Origin: Gnetum montanum
Taxonomy: Eukaryota; Streptophyta; Gnetopsida; Gnetales; Gnetaceae
NCBI GenBank assembly: GCA_015680685.1
Contig: MNCI01030683.1
Span: 1,961 to 65,960, forward strand
Reading direction: 5' to 3'
Length of the DNA stretch: 64,000 nt
Made by a program: the position numbers and the translations under genes. This document shows, in pieces, positions 1-10,930 of the stretch. The notes under the pieces were generated by a model, which was given only the letters and a program-made list of their open reading frames with translations, did no database searches and was not told the DNA's origin. Every line of letters starts with the position of its first letter. Positions within the stretch are counted from its first letter, which is position 1.

Positions 1-289
1 GATTTGTTAGTAGAATAACTAATGATTATATATTCTCTCATGAGAACATCCTATCGTTTGGATTATTCATTAAACAAACCTAGATATATGAATGACTCGT
101 AAATTTAATGTTTTACATTTTAAAATAACTTATTTATTTCAAATAAAAATTAATTTTGAATGTTATTCATTTATAAAATATGATTTAATTTAAGAAAATG
201 CTTATTGAAATTTATAAATAAATGTCAATATAAAAGATGCTCTAAAGTAGCAACATAAACTTGTATGTATTAAATTTATTTTGCTACCT

Positions 290-860
290 AGGCTCAATCT
301 TCCAGTTAGATGGTGAAATTAATAAAGATATATGAAACAAAATTAAGCCATGATGGTGAAAATGGAGATAGACTAGTGTTGTTCTATGTGATAAAAGAAT
401 ACTAATAAAACTAAAGGGAAAATTGTACAAGATAGCAATTAGGCTTACTATGTTATATGATTCTGAATGCTATATAATACAAAAGAGGCATAAACATCAA
501 ATTAGTGTGTTAGAAATGTGAATACTTAGATGGATGTTAAATGTTACTGGAAGAGAAAAACTGCATAATATAGACATTAGAAGAAGACTTGAGGTGGCTT
601 ATATTTTAGATAAGTTATAGGAATGATAGCTTAGATGGGTTAGGCATATACAAAGAAGATCAAACAATGAGCTTATAAAATAAGGTTACTACAACACTTT
701 TTGAGGAAAGTCATTAAAAGGAAGATCAAAAAAGACATGAAAAAAAGCAATTTAAGATGATTTGAAGAAACTACAAATAAACAAAGGTGATGATGTAGTT
801 GACCCTATTTTATTGAGACAAGACTAGGATAATGATGATGAATATGTAACCAAGTTAAAA
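290..860 (+). pseudogene. LINE (RTE/L1-like) ORF2 C-terminal relic
   Basis: Frame-shifting translation follows the C-terminal end of plant LINE reverse transcriptases in order: a 'DGEINKDI' block, 'LCDKRI..KLKGK', 'TMLYDSECY', 'ILRWML', and then 'LRWVRHIQRR' about 90 residues later, ending in the 'DPILLRQD' block. The stretch ends in an ATG-rich tail near 828-845, as RTE-type LINEs often do. Several stop codons and frameshifts make it non-functional, and the polymerase active site lies outside what is preserved. Related tails occur at 7040-7510 and 21490-21720. The clade is inferred from motif wording and not from a tree. Confidence 0.7.
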
Positions 861-1486
861 GTTATGTTCTTATAGTTATACACACATTTATGTTGTATCA
901 CTTGTATTAATCGTATCAATTTGAATTGTATTAGTAGATCACAAATTATGAAGGAAGTTGATATTTTGGTTAGACATCGTGGTTTTGTACACTTAAGGTC
1001 TGGTATTCTAATCCCATACCCATAGGACAACGAACCACAGGCCAACCATCAAAGTATTTGAATTGTACTCTTTTCATATTTGTTAACGATTAACACTCTA
1101 TAACATCATTAGCCTTCCCATTTTCGCAAGCCAATCATCTACATGTGTAAATTCACTTTATTCCTGCTTTTAAGGGATTCTATTTAGATATGTTATCCCT
1201 ACACGTTCATTTCATTCATGCTTGTTGTTGGAGATTCTCTTGTGATCTTTGTTGTCTTATTGAATATGGGCTCTTGATAGCATCAGCTATTTCAATGTCA
1301 TCTATGCTCTACCGATTTCCTTGTGCAACATGGTCTTTTTTTCCTTTATTAAGAAAAAAAAAGTAATTTGGAAATTAAATCAGAAATGGTCTTAGATATC
1401 CAATCCAAACTTCTTACTACACATCTTTTAATATCTTATTTACCACCTCTAAGGTGTGGGTGCTTTATTTTGATAAGTAGCACTGC
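861..1486. other. no recognisable gene
   Basis: AT-rich DNA between the LINE tail and copy A of the segmental duplication. Short open frames on the minus strand (824-1045) show no family-like composition. A short A-run lies near 1353. I see no repeat partner elsewhere in the window. Confidence 0.5.
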
Positions 1487-1740
1487 AATGCATGGCCACC
1501 AACAATAGCATTTAGAAGTGCTGTTGGGAGTTGCAGTTGAGATTGTCACCGTAGCTAACACCAAGAATGTCACAGTACCTGTTATAGAAACCAATGCACC
1601 CTTTTTGGCGATCGACTGTGCCGTTTCCACATTGCACACCGCCATTAATAATATTGGTGGTAACCCCAAATCTTGGCTGTCGTCCAACTGCCGCATCATT
1701 AGCCGATGGGCCATCACATCATGATATGATGGCTTTGGCA

Positions 1741-2008
1741 CAATGGCGTCATGTCCCACAATGTCCGGATCATTGATGCCATTGAAGCACAATGGCGTCA
1801 TGTCCGGATCATTGATGCCATTGAAGCACAATGGCGTCATGTCCCACAATGTCCGGATCATTGATGCCATTGAAGCACAATGGCGTCATGTCCCACAATG
1901 TCCGGATCATTGATGCCATTGAAGCCAAGGGCTTTTCCGGCAGGTCACGTCCCACAATGTCCGGATGCCATTGATGCTATCGAAGCCAAGGGCTTTGCCG
2001 GCAGGTTC
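1741..2008 (+). repeat. 49-bp minisatellite with a 39-bp and two longer variant units
   Basis: Units at 1741-1789, 1829-1877 and 1878-1926 are 49 bp and nearly identical, starting CAATGGCGTCATGTCCCACA. The unit at 1790-1828 is 39 bp and lacks a 10-bp CCACAATGTC block. A longer variant of about 61 bp follows and carries an extra GGGCTTTTCCGGCAGG-like insert; the insert returns once more near 1988-2005. The array is absent from copy B. It overlaps open frames on both strands, which I regard as by-products of a repeat unit with few stops. Confidence 0.85.
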
Positions 2009-2071
2009 GTAGTTGTAGGAGAGCTGAATAGGTCCCTGCCCGAAGTACTTCTTGCCCGTAAACCAAAACTA
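1988..2071 (+). other. short protein-like fragment, unidentified
   Basis: After the tandem array the plus frame reads GRFVVVGELNRSLPEVL and ends at a TGA stop at 2072. It looks more like real coding sequence than the surrounding AT-rich DNA, but I do not recognise the family. The matching part of copy B is rearranged and gives no open frame. It may be a captured host gene fragment or chance. Confidence 0.2.
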
Positions 2072-2769
2072 TGATCATATGTATGTACTATGTATTTTAA
2101 CGCTAATCAACTAATAAGAAGGCTCACCAAGTAAACTGTTACTAAAACTACCGTTATAACCAAAGACATATGTTTAAATTAGAATTTTACAATTTATAAA
2201 TAACTTAATATTGAGTAATAAAGAGAAAGCTACAGGTGCATTTCAGATTCCAATACCCTAAAATTATGAGTATATGTTATTTCAATTTTAGGGTAATCAA
2301 CTACCAGCAAAAGTAACCATGTAAAGTGTGTTACAAAAACTATGATTATATGACTTTATTGTGTCTAGACCAATATTTCATTATACCACACAACTTTAAG
2401 TTTAATAAGCTTACCAATAAATCATCAATACTAATTAAGGAATCATTGATTATCATTAACTAAAAAATCATAATTCATAGGCTCAATGCTCAATGCTCAT
2501 TCTGCTACGGCCAAGTCCTAGGAGGCTTTATAGATTAGGAAAGCCTTTGCCTTTTATTTATCCCTTAACCCCTATTTAAGTACATGAGTTAAACAAGGTC
2601 TCAAGTAACAAGGTCTCACCATTTGAGTAGCACTCACATTGTCATCATCATTGACTAATTCAATTAATTATTCCAAAAAGCTACCGTAATTCAGCCAGTA
2701 AATTGACAAAAATAGCCGTAAGATATAAGCAATTGTTTAGATTACAGAAGAGGTTTTGAGGAAATATTG

Positions 2770-3109
2770 ACTTCTTGCCTTGAGCGCAGCCCCACTGGTC
2801 GGTCTGCATGCAGTAGTCACCGGCATTGCTGCCGTTTTCGAGGACGAAGCAGTAGCCCCAGGCGTAGGGTCCGTCGGGCGTTGTTGCCCAACCGCTGGTG
2901 GTCTCCTGCGATGTCTGAGCGAAGAAGGCAGCGAGCTTGCGCTTTCTGGTGTCGGTGTCACCAGTGTTGGCGAAGTTCGGGAAGGCACTGACGGCGTTTG
3001 TGAATGTCGAGTAAGTGTAGAAGCCCGGGTTGTAGGCGGAATCATCAGGGTGCTTCAGCATCTCATTGAATGTTGCCTCGAACAGAACAGAAGGGCCACG
3101 CCGAGTCAA
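2770..3109 (-). pseudogene. GH19 chitinase exon fragment (class I/II-like)
   Basis: Endochitinases of glycoside hydrolase family 19 cut chitin in fungal walls and are secreted or vacuolar plant defence enzymes. The 113-residue similarity region on the minus strand runs from FNEMLKH (residues 14-20) through FYTYSTFTNAVSAFPNF (30-46), RKRKLAAFFAQTS (55-67), QETT (68-71) and PDGPYAWGYC (78-87) to CAQGKK (108-113). Both expected catalytic glutamates are present: E69 in the QETT motif (usually HETT) and E91, 22 residues later. Similarity stops after K113; the following GRGPIQ-type core is missing. The frame then runs on to a stop at 2681 through unrelated sequence. There is no signal peptide or chitin-binding domain upstream. 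A full enzyme is about twice this length, so this is a truncated remnant, not a working gene. Confidence 0.85.
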
Positions 3110-3640
3110 GAATGGCTTGCTGTGTTTTTATGGAAGTTTCGTCGTGTTGAACAGAATACAAGGGCCACATCGGTTGGGTGCGCTCTTACGGAGAAATCCA
3201 CTTTGAACGGATATGCGATGTTGCATTTAGGTTACGCATTTTCGTTGGTCATTGCAACCTTTGATTGTTTGAAAAATGGCACTTGGTACGAACCATAAGT
3301 CTTGGTTACGCTTCGTGTCAATTCCTGCACCGTATCAATCGGGCCTTGGTTCGAATATTGCCTCGTGGAACCTATCAATTGGGCATTGGTTGGAGTGGGT
3401 GGTTGGTAGTACAATTACTTTTATAGCAAGGTAGAAGGGACTCAGCAGATAAGAGTGTTCCACCACAAAGTTTACTATTACAACACTCATAAACAAGGGT
3501 AGGATTTCAATCTTTTTATTTTTATTTTTTATTTTGTGTTGGGAGGTTGTGTGTTCACCTCCTATCTCCTTTGAGAAGTGCGGTAAAAGTAAAGTAGTCT
3601 TTGGTGGAACACTCTTGTCTAATGGCTCACATTTACCCTA
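3110..3640. other. upstream flank of the chitinase relic, shared with copy B
   Basis: Positions 3140-3300 align with 17395-17570 of copy B, including the block with GAACAGAA and AAGGGCCACAT. A second GAACAGAACAGAAGGGCCAC lies at about 3079-3098 inside the chitinase reading frame, so copy A shows this motif twice. On the minus strand this stretch would be the chitinase promoter side, but no TATA box remains here; copy B has one. Confidence 0.45.
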
Positions 3641-3840
3641 TTAGGTAGGTAGCGGTTGTGCTATGAGCCCCCATGTAGGTATACATGGAAGAGAATGATA
3701 GAGTGAACATGGTGTTGCAAGTGAGTCATTCAACACATTGGTAATTGAGGTTGAAGGCAACCGTGTTAGAGTTGACACATCACATTAATGCCCCATTTGA
3801 AAAGAAATAATGTTCTTTCACCAAAATTGATCAACCAACC

Positions 3841-3908
3841 TTCCTAATTGTAACAATTTCCAAGACCATTCCTTTTCCTAATTGTAACAATTTCCAAGAC
3901 CATTCCTT
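3841..3908 (+). repeat. 34-bp tandem duplication
   Basis: Two identical 34-bp units, 3841-3874 and 3875-3908, begin TTCCTAATTGTAACAATTTC. Copy B has a single unit near 18515-18548, so the duplication arose after the copies separated. Confidence 0.85.
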
Positions 3909-4090
3909 TTGTTTGTTTGTTTTTAGCCTATGAAAAAATATATAACTAAGTAACATTACTTTTGATTACAATCCAACTATATAAGCACAATATTTCTTGA
4001 TATTTTTTACTTGAGAATGTCTTGGTGTTACACCTTTCTTTTTATCCCCTCTTAATTGTTGGACAAGGAACTACATCTCTATAACACTCT

Positions 4091-4130
4091 CACTTCTCTC
4101 CTCTCCTCTCCTCTCTCTCTCTCTCTCTTT
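4091..4130 (+). repeat. (CT)n / (CTCTC)n microsatellite
   Basis: A pyrimidine tract of CTCTC units passing into pure CT dinucleotides, about 35 bp. Copy B has only a short interrupted version near 18725-18745. Confidence 0.9.
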
Positions 4131-4314
4131 ATTAGATGATACTTTCTTGACCATCTTCAAAAGTGATTAAAATATAAGAGTGATGTTAGTTTCTATTAGG
4201 AAAATAAGCAAACTAGTGCAGTCATGTTTCTATTTTTCCATGTAGTATTTCTTTATTTTGTATCAATTGACATTATAATAATTGCAATTTAATCATTTTA
4301 TAGTGTGAACAACT

Positions 4315-4490
4315 AAGGTGTTAGTTTAGTGGTGAGAGCCTTGGCTTAGAAAACCTAGGTCATAAGTTCCATTCCAATGGTTTGCTCTAATATATAAAGA
4401 ACTGTAAAATTAGTCTAATAGATTTAGAGAGTCTTAATGGATATAAATAAAATTTCATTTTTGATTTCATTAATCCAACTCTATATTAAC
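4315..4490 (+). mobile_element. tRNA-derived SINE-like element (copy A)
   Basis: The sequence has a pol III A-box-like TAGTTTAGTGGTGAG at 4322-4336 and a B-box-like AAGTTCCATTCCA about 30 bp later (4364-4376). This spacing is typical of a tRNA head. A tRNA-unrelated body follows with 'ATTAGTCTAATAGATTTAGAG'-type text. The same structure is in copy B at 18929-19110. Ends and target-site duplications are not clear. Confidence 0.5.
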
Positions 4491-4499
4491 AAATAATTG

Positions 4500-5560
4500 T
4501 CTTAACTATTTAGTTTCTTACTATTACATGTCATCATAGATTTTGTTGCAACGTTTCATGTCATATTTATATAGGCTCTTCAACTTGGTTTCAATCATCA
4601 TTATATATGTTCCTTTTTTAGTTGAGTTTAGTTGGTGCTCGCATGTCCCATTTCTATTCCATAGTTTTCATTTTCTTGATTTGGGAGAAACTTCACATGG
4701 TATCAAAACTTATAGTGGATGACTTCCATGGATAGTAGTGGCTTCTAAGCATTCCTAGCAAAAAGAGTTCTACATAGCTATGAAGAAAGCAAGGACATGT
4801 GTACCACTTCCAAAAATGTCAAGTATTAAATGGCTTAAACTAGAATGTTTGGAATATGTAGATGGGGTTCCTCCACCACCATCCATGGTCCATATAGACA
4901 TGATCAGGAAGTAGGCTTTTCATGTTTTTCATGCCACCAAAACCTAACCATGAATCATGGATTAGTAGATTATAACCACACAATGATTCATGGTCTACAT
5001 AGAGATTATGAAAGCTTTGTTTCTTATAATTTTTTATGTTTTTAGGCTATCACGACCTTACCACAACTTGTGGTCTACCTTATGACTTTGATTGTGACTC
5101 ATTATTAAGTTGTGGTATCATAAAAATTTGATCATTTATAACAATAACCATTCATGAATAGGTGGTGATTAGCTTTTTTGTAGAATTTTGAAAAGCTAGT
5201 TGTAGTCCTTGAATGCTTAAAGAGATCTTATTCAAATTATACATTCAAATATTATGATATTGAAGCCATTTAATCTCTATAGGTGTTTAAATGGAATCTT
5301 TTATTCTCACCAAGAAATGACCACTAATAAGCATCACCACTCATGGTTTGATGGTGGTCAACTTTTTAGATGAATTTTAAGATGTTTTTTGTTCCAAAAA
5401 GTGAAAAGAGATCTTATTATTATTGTTTAGTTTGATAAAAATTTGATGTTAAAAATGAATAAAAATTTATTTTTATTCAAAATCAATTAAATTCTTTGAG
5501 ATTAAATAAAGGTAAACTTATTGCATTACTTGTCTAAAAAGTTTTTGCATTTCAAAATTT
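4500..5560. other. no gene; duplicated AT-rich DNA
   Basis: Aligns with roughly 19110-20160 of copy B. Includes several ATCATGG / CCATGATTCATGG-like inverted words around 4890-5050. The only open frame of note, 4845-5045, is not conserved in copy B. Confidence 0.5.
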
Positions 5561-7030
5561 ATCTTCTCAAAGCTCTTCAATTATCATATGATTTATTCCA
5601 CTGGATAAATGTCTATGCTACAAGAAATGGTGAAGGCCTTTTCATAAGCAATGGTGATTAAGGAAATCAATTATTAGAAAAAAAAACCAACCATCAAGGT
5701 ATTGCCATATTTATAAGAAAGAGAGTAGTTATAACACATACTATTATTTTAATACTAATAATCCAAAAGAAAATGTGATGAAAAAACATTGATAAAATAA
5801 ATATGCTAAGAACAAGGCCAAGAGGATACATATGCAATGTAATAAAAACTAAAATAACTCAATGTTGGAGTTTGTTAATGTTTCAATGAAGGAAAATCAA
5901 GTTGATCTTCCTAAGGTTGCTTTTAATGCCCTCAATTTAACTAATAAAATATTTGATAGCTTTTGGTATATTGATAATGATGTCTCATGTTATTTTACTA
6001 TTGACTTGTCTTTGTTAGTAAATGTTAAAAATGTGATAAATTCTCATTTTTTAAGAATAAGGATAGATGATTAATAAAGAGTACTAAATGCTGGGAAATG
6101 ACGGTTTTTCGTCTAAACCCAAAAAATGTTCTTTATGATGAATTTTTTTTTAAAAAAATTAATTTTCATATATCAACCTTTTAATAATAGATTAACTATC
6201 AAGATTAATAAAAATTATCATAAACATTCATATTACATAGCACATCATTGTAATGATATTTTAGCCTATAGTGTATCTTATAATGGAATTTTTAAATTGA
6301 TTAATCACGGTGTTGAAAAGATGCATGTGACTACTACTCAAGGTGAGAAGAAAGTGACACCTTACCCTAGGGCATCTATATATTAAATTATTAATGAAAA
6401 TGAAGTTCTTAAATTTGATGCATATCTTGAAATTAATTGCGAAGGTTTTAAGATTGGAAAAATGCACTATTTACCTTTTCATAAATGCTAGGAAGTTAAT
6501 AATACTCCATTGATAGAATTGGATACCTCTAATGTTTGTAAACCATTCTTAGTAGAAGTAGTAAGAAAAGAAAAATATTTTGTCATCCTTGTTGATGATT
6601 TCAAACAAATGAAATGGCTTTAGAGATTAATGTAAAAATTACAAATGTATGAAATATTTGTTCATGTTCAGAAAAGAATGGAAATAAAAATAACTACAAG
6701 TTAAAAGTGATGAGATGTAATGGTGGAAATAAATATAGTTTAACTAAATTCAAATCCTATTTTGTAAATGTAAAATAAAACAAGAATTTACAATATCTTA
6801 TACTTCATAAACAAATGGTGTTATAAAAAAAGAACAAAACCATAACTAAGATGATACAATGTATGATGCATGAAACTCAGGTAATAAAGTTTCTTTAAAT
6901 AGAAGTTGCATATTATGCAATTCATAATATTAATAGAGTTTTAACTAGAGCTTTGAATGACACTTTGCTAAAAAGGAAATGGTTTAACAATAAGAATATA
7001 TTGATATCGCATCTCTATTTATTTTTAATG
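5560..7030 (+). pseudogene. Ty1/copia gag-protease-integrase relic
   Basis: Order and motifs fit a copia polyprotein. A degenerate CCHC knuckle region lies at 5700-5840. Protease follows at 5950-6010, reading WYIDNDVSCYFTIDLSLL where intact copies have a D-S-G-A signature; the catalytic DSG has become DND. Integrase text 'YFVILVDDF' lies near 6565-6600 and 'MMHET.V.KF..IEVAYYAI' near 6868-6930. Stops and frameshifts are frequent. A LINE tail interrupts integrase at about 7030, and copia text resumes at 7550. Confidence 0.7.
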
Positions 7031-7039
7031 ACCAGTAAA

Positions 7040-7510
7040 AATCAAAGAATATTTTGATAATATAATAATCAAGCCTAATATCTTATATGGTGTTGAATGT
7101 TAGGTAGTACAATACAGACATCAACAACAAATCAATGTAGTAAAAATAAGAATGCTTAGATCAATGTCAATTGTTATCAAAAAAGATAAACTCCATAACA
7201 AAAGTATTAAAGGGAGATTTGGAGTGGCTTCTATTTTAGATAAGTAATAAGAATGGTGGCTTAGGTAGTTTGGGCATGTACAAAGAATATTAGACAGTGA
7301 GTTTATAAAAAAAATGTTACTACATCATTGTTCTAGGAAAGCCATAAAAAATAACACTAGAATCAAAAATTATTAAAAAACACAACTGCAAATGATTTGA
7401 AGAAGTTGCAAATAAAGAAAAATCTAGCTCTTCAGCAAATGACAAAAAGAAGTAATGTAGCCAACCCCATTTTATTGAAATAAGGCTAAGATGAATATCA
7501 TGATTCATTT
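7040..7510 (+). pseudogene. LINE ORF2 C-terminal relic inserted in copia
   Basis: Text such as ILYGVEC, IRMLRSM and RFGVASILDK, then WLR.FGHVQRI at about 7260-7292, matches the LINE tail at 290-860. It ends with 'NPILLK' and an ATGA-rich tail near 7490-7510. It splits the copia integrase. Copy B has the same insertion at 21490-21720, so the insertion predates the duplication. Confidence 0.65.
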
Positions 7511-7549
7511 GGAAAGACATGTTATATTCATAGCCCACAAACACACCCT

Positions 7550-7880
7550 AACAAGTTCGATCCTAAAGCTACAATGAAATTAATACTTAGTTACTCAATG
7601 AATTGCAAAGCCTACAAAGGTTTGAATATTAAGAAACATAGAGTTATTAAATATCATAATGTTATATTTGATATAATTTTTCAAAATACCCATCAGACTA
7701 TGACTCTATCAATTTCCAAAGAAATCTATGTTGAACTCTTCGTAAATGGTATTAAGAAACATATAGTTATTAAATATCATAATGTTATATTTGATATAAT
7801 GTTTCAAAATACCCATCACACTATGACTCTATCAATTTCCAAAGAAATCTATGTTGAACTCTTTGTAAATGGCCCATAAC
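7550..7880 (+). pseudogene. copia integrase C-terminus with in-frame tandem duplication
   Basis: The plus frame reads KFDPKATMKLILSYSMNCKAY, matching the copia integrase C-terminal block (normally KLDPKS..C.F.GYS...KAY), followed by a VIFD motif. A 123-bp unit, exactly 41 codons, is present twice (7627-7749 and 7750-7872) with only a few differences, so the frame stays open through both copies. The 101-codon frame is the longest open one in this element. Confidence 0.65.
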
Positions 7881-9500
7881 ATTGTGTAATCTTGATAGAT
7901 GAAAATGATGATGATGAAGTTTCCATGAATATGGAAAATGACCCCACTAATTCTTCCACCATAAATTAACATCCTTTGTGGTTTAAAAATTTATTAAAAG
8001 ATTTAAGACTGACAAAGTTAGAAGACATGAATAAGCTACCATTAAAATGATCACAATGTGATTACAAAGTTAGAAGATATGAATAAGATACCATTATAAA
8101 TCATTCTAAATTAAATGATTTAGATAGGATAATAGAAGTAAGAGAAGTAATGAGTGTGCAAGAAGCCTTGCAAAATGAATATTATTATAATGCAATGAAA
8201 GTAGAGTATAATATACTAATTTAGAAAAAAACTTGAGACCTTGTTCAACTTACACTACAAATGAAGATTTTAACAAGTAAGGAGGCATTTTGAGATGATA
8301 GCCTAGCACATAAATATAAAGCACATATGGTAGCTTATGGTTTTTTCAATGAAAGGACACAATTTATAAAGATATGCTTGCTCTCATTGTAAAATAGAAA
8401 ACTCTATGATGTATATAATTTAAAGTTTCTTCACATAGTTGAAAATTTTTTGGCTTAGTTTTAAATCTAGATTTCCTAATGGAGATCTGCATGAAGAAAT
8501 TTTTATGTATTAACATAAAGGCTTTGTGAATAATTTATTTTTAGGTCAATTCTATAGATTAAAAAGGTCTATGTATGAGTTAAACCAAGCTTTCCATGAA
8601 TGGTACAAAGAGTTTAATGAGTTTGTGCATTCAAAAGATTAAAGTGTAGGTTACAACTATTGTATTATATAAGTACTCATGGATGATTGTAATAATATAA
8701 TTTTATGTTGATGATATTGTTATTATTCAAGATAATGCTCATTTGACCAAAGATAAAAATCAATTGAATATTTTTTTTCAAAATGTCTAGCCTAGGCCCA
8801 CTCAATTACTTTCTTGGTTTTGAAATTCATCAATTACCAAATTAGATACGTATAACATAAAAAAAATATATGTTTTGAACTTATTAGAAGAAAATTATAT
8901 GCTAGATTAGAAACCACATTTTATACCATTGGATCTAACTAGTGTACTAAGTGTTGATGATTCTATACCTATACTAGATCCCATGGTGTATAAGAGATTA
9001 ATTGGTTGATAAATTTATCTAACCAATACAAGACCATGTATCTCATATTCTAGCATCTCGTTGTCACAATTTAATACAAATCGATGAAAATATTATTAAC
9101 TTTGGTCATGGAAAAACTAATAGCTACAATTATTATTTTTCAATTATTAATATTGTAAGCTACAAAGATGCATACTATGGTGACTATATAGTTTCATAGT
9201 ATTCAACAACTAGGTTTCTTATCTAACACTCTTATAATGTGATTTTATGATGATCAACAAACAAAAAAGTGTTTCTTTATCTTCTATAGAATCAAAATAT
9301 ATAACTATAATTAATCTTATTACTAATTTCAATGTGGATCTCTATCTATTGTCATAATCAAAGTGCCATCAAGTTGATTGCAAATAATAAGTAGCTATAA
9401 CAAAAGGACTACACATCATAACATCAACCATTCAAAAGATTCTTCTTCATTACTTTTGTATAAGAAAAAAGAGTTCACCCATGTATAGAATGAAAGATTA
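7880..9500 (+). pseudogene. Ty1/copia reverse transcriptase and RNase H relic
   Basis: Conserved copia order is visible: a KAHMVAYG.F block at 8318-8350, GDLHEEIFM near 8482-8510, the LKRS.YELNQAFHEWY block at 8559-8607, and FYVDDIVII at 8701-8727 with the Y-V-D-D active-site box intact. A KMSSLGPLNYFLGFEIHQ-like block follows at about 8783-8830. RNase H text VSLSSIESKY and NQSAIKL appears near 9270-9380. Many stops and frameshifts. No LTR is recognisable at the 3' side. Confidence 0.8.
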
Positions 9501-10108
9501 GTGAACAATTTAACTTTATCATCATCATCTTAGTCTTGTTCCAATAAAATTGTAGCATCTCATTCTTAGACATCATTGATAACTAATATTTCATCACTAA
9601 TAACTCAAATAATGTACTTTAAGTAAAATAATGAGACTACAAATTAATGAAAAAAAAGAAGAAAAAAACTTTATTANTATGATGATCAACAAACAAAAAA
9701 GTGTTTCTTTATCTTCTATAGAATCAAAATATATAACTATAATTAATCTTATTACTAATTTCAATGTGGATCTCTATCTATTGTCATAATCAAAGTGCCA
9801 TCAAGTTGATTGCAAATAATAAGTAGCTATAACAAAAGGACTACACATCATAACATCAACCATTCAAAAGATTCTTCTTCATTACTTTTGTATAAGACAA
9901 AAGAGTTCACCCATGTATAGAATGAAAGATTAGTGAACAATTTAACTTTATCATCATCATCTTAGTCTTGTTCCAATAAAATTGTAGCATCTCATTCTTA
10001 GACATCATTGATAACTAATATTTCATCACTAATAACTCAAATAATGTACTTTAAGTAAAATAATGAGACTACAAATTAATGAAAAAAAAGAAGAAAAAAA
10101 CTTTATTA
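9246..10108 (+). repeat. 431-bp direct duplication separated by one N
   Basis: 9246-9676 and 9678-10108 match over all 431 bp with one substitution that I can see (AAGAAAAAAG versus AAGACAAAAG). The N at 9677 lies exactly between them. This is what an unmerged contig overlap looks like, so the second copy is probably not real DNA. It duplicates the copia RNase H end. Confidence 0.9.
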
Positions 10109-10109
10109 A

Positions 10110-10465
10110 TAATGTTAATGATGGGAACAATGTTTACAAGAGCCCTTGAGGCTATTTTCTTGTAACACTTAGGACCAATAAAGGAAATCCCTCACTACCA
10201 CCATGATGAGGGCATAAGACCAAAGGGATGATTAATCATTTCTTATCCTTCTTCACCTAGCTCTTCTTACTAGCCTTTATTGGGTCTACAACTCGATGTT
10301 AAGAAGACTTTGAATTCTTAGCCATAAATGCCGCATGTCAAATCTCCAAAGTGTACTATCGATGATTACAACTTCTATTAATGAGGCATCCATTCATTCA
10401 AAGGTTAATTACATTATTTAACATATATTATAACTCCACTCTATAATTAGGAATAGGACATTACA
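10110..10465 (-). repeat. 3' LTR and polypurine tract of a minus-strand gypsy element
   Basis: On the minus strand a purine run AAGGGGGGGGTGGGTAGAT (10468-10486) is followed at once by TGTAATGTCC, the usual start of a chromovirus-type LTR. The LTR would run from 10465 down to about 10110; its far end is not defined and no partner LTR is seen in the window. Confidence 0.5.
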
Positions 10466-10719
10466 ATCTACCCACCCCCCCCTTAAGAATCTAGCCTATC
10501 CTCCCAACTGCTTCGTAGTCTTATTCTATATTTGTTCCTTATTCTTGATTGCAACATTTTTATCACATATATAAAAATATTTATATTAGTTCCTAATATT
10601 TATCCAAGTTACTAATTAAATTTATTAATTATCATTATGTTCAAAAAGATGAGGATAATAATTTAGGATAAACTCCTTGTTTTTCATGTTTCTTGATTAT
10701 AGTTTGACCATTGAACATG

Positions 10720-10930
10720 CACTTTGGTAATGGATTTAATTTGAAATTTTTTCATTCTTTAATCTTTGATGAATATAGGTTTAACTTTGAAAGTTGCATT
10801 GGACCTTAGGGGTAGTTTTTCCTAGTCTAGTATGTAGGGCATGTTATTTTTTTGGAACTTCTTTAACAAATTGACATGGAAGACATGATGGATTTTTAGG
10901 TTTGTCAAGTGATTTAATTGGTATACTACT
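10720..10930 (-). pseudogene. gypsy integrase C-terminal / chromodomain-side fragment
   Basis: The minus-strand frame reads VVYQLNHLTNLKIHHVFHVN then LLKKF, the conserved block that follows the integrase core of chromoviruses (normally ..YKLELP....IH.VFHVSLLKK..). It continues the frame of the fragment at 11562-12060, from which it is separated only by the solo LTR. Confidence 0.75.

Larger units (their letters stand above)
1487..7250 (+). repeat. segmental duplication copy A (partner 16249-21706)
   Basis: Blocks at 1490-1720, 2060-2350, 3140-3300, 3640-3720, 3800-4500, 4845-5900, 5862-6386 and 7080-7248 recur in the same order and orientation at 16250-21706. Substitutions and indels are many, so this is an old duplication and not an assembly artefact. 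Copy A alone holds the 49-bp tandem array, the chitinase exon and a 34-bp tandem duplication. Copy A keeps GC- and CpG-rich patches at 1490-2050 and 2760-3330 where copy B is AT-rich. Whether this was a genomic duplication or two copies of one composite repeat cannot be decided here. Confidence 0.75.

Noticed and set aside
1436-1870. 144-codon minus-strand frame over the tandem array
   Set aside because: Half of it is repeated array sequence, and the part shared with copy B is interrupted there.
1741-1926. Regular direct repeats resembling a CRISPR array
   Set aside because: Units are contiguous, have no unique spacers, and the context is eukaryotic retroelement DNA.
2737-3298. Other open frames overlapping the chitinase relic on both strands
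   Set aside because: Shadows of a GC-rich coding exon; only the 2681-3109 minus frame has GH19 motifs.
9246-10108. A true recent tandem duplication
   Set aside because: The N placed exactly at the joint and near identity in old DNA favour an assembly artefact.
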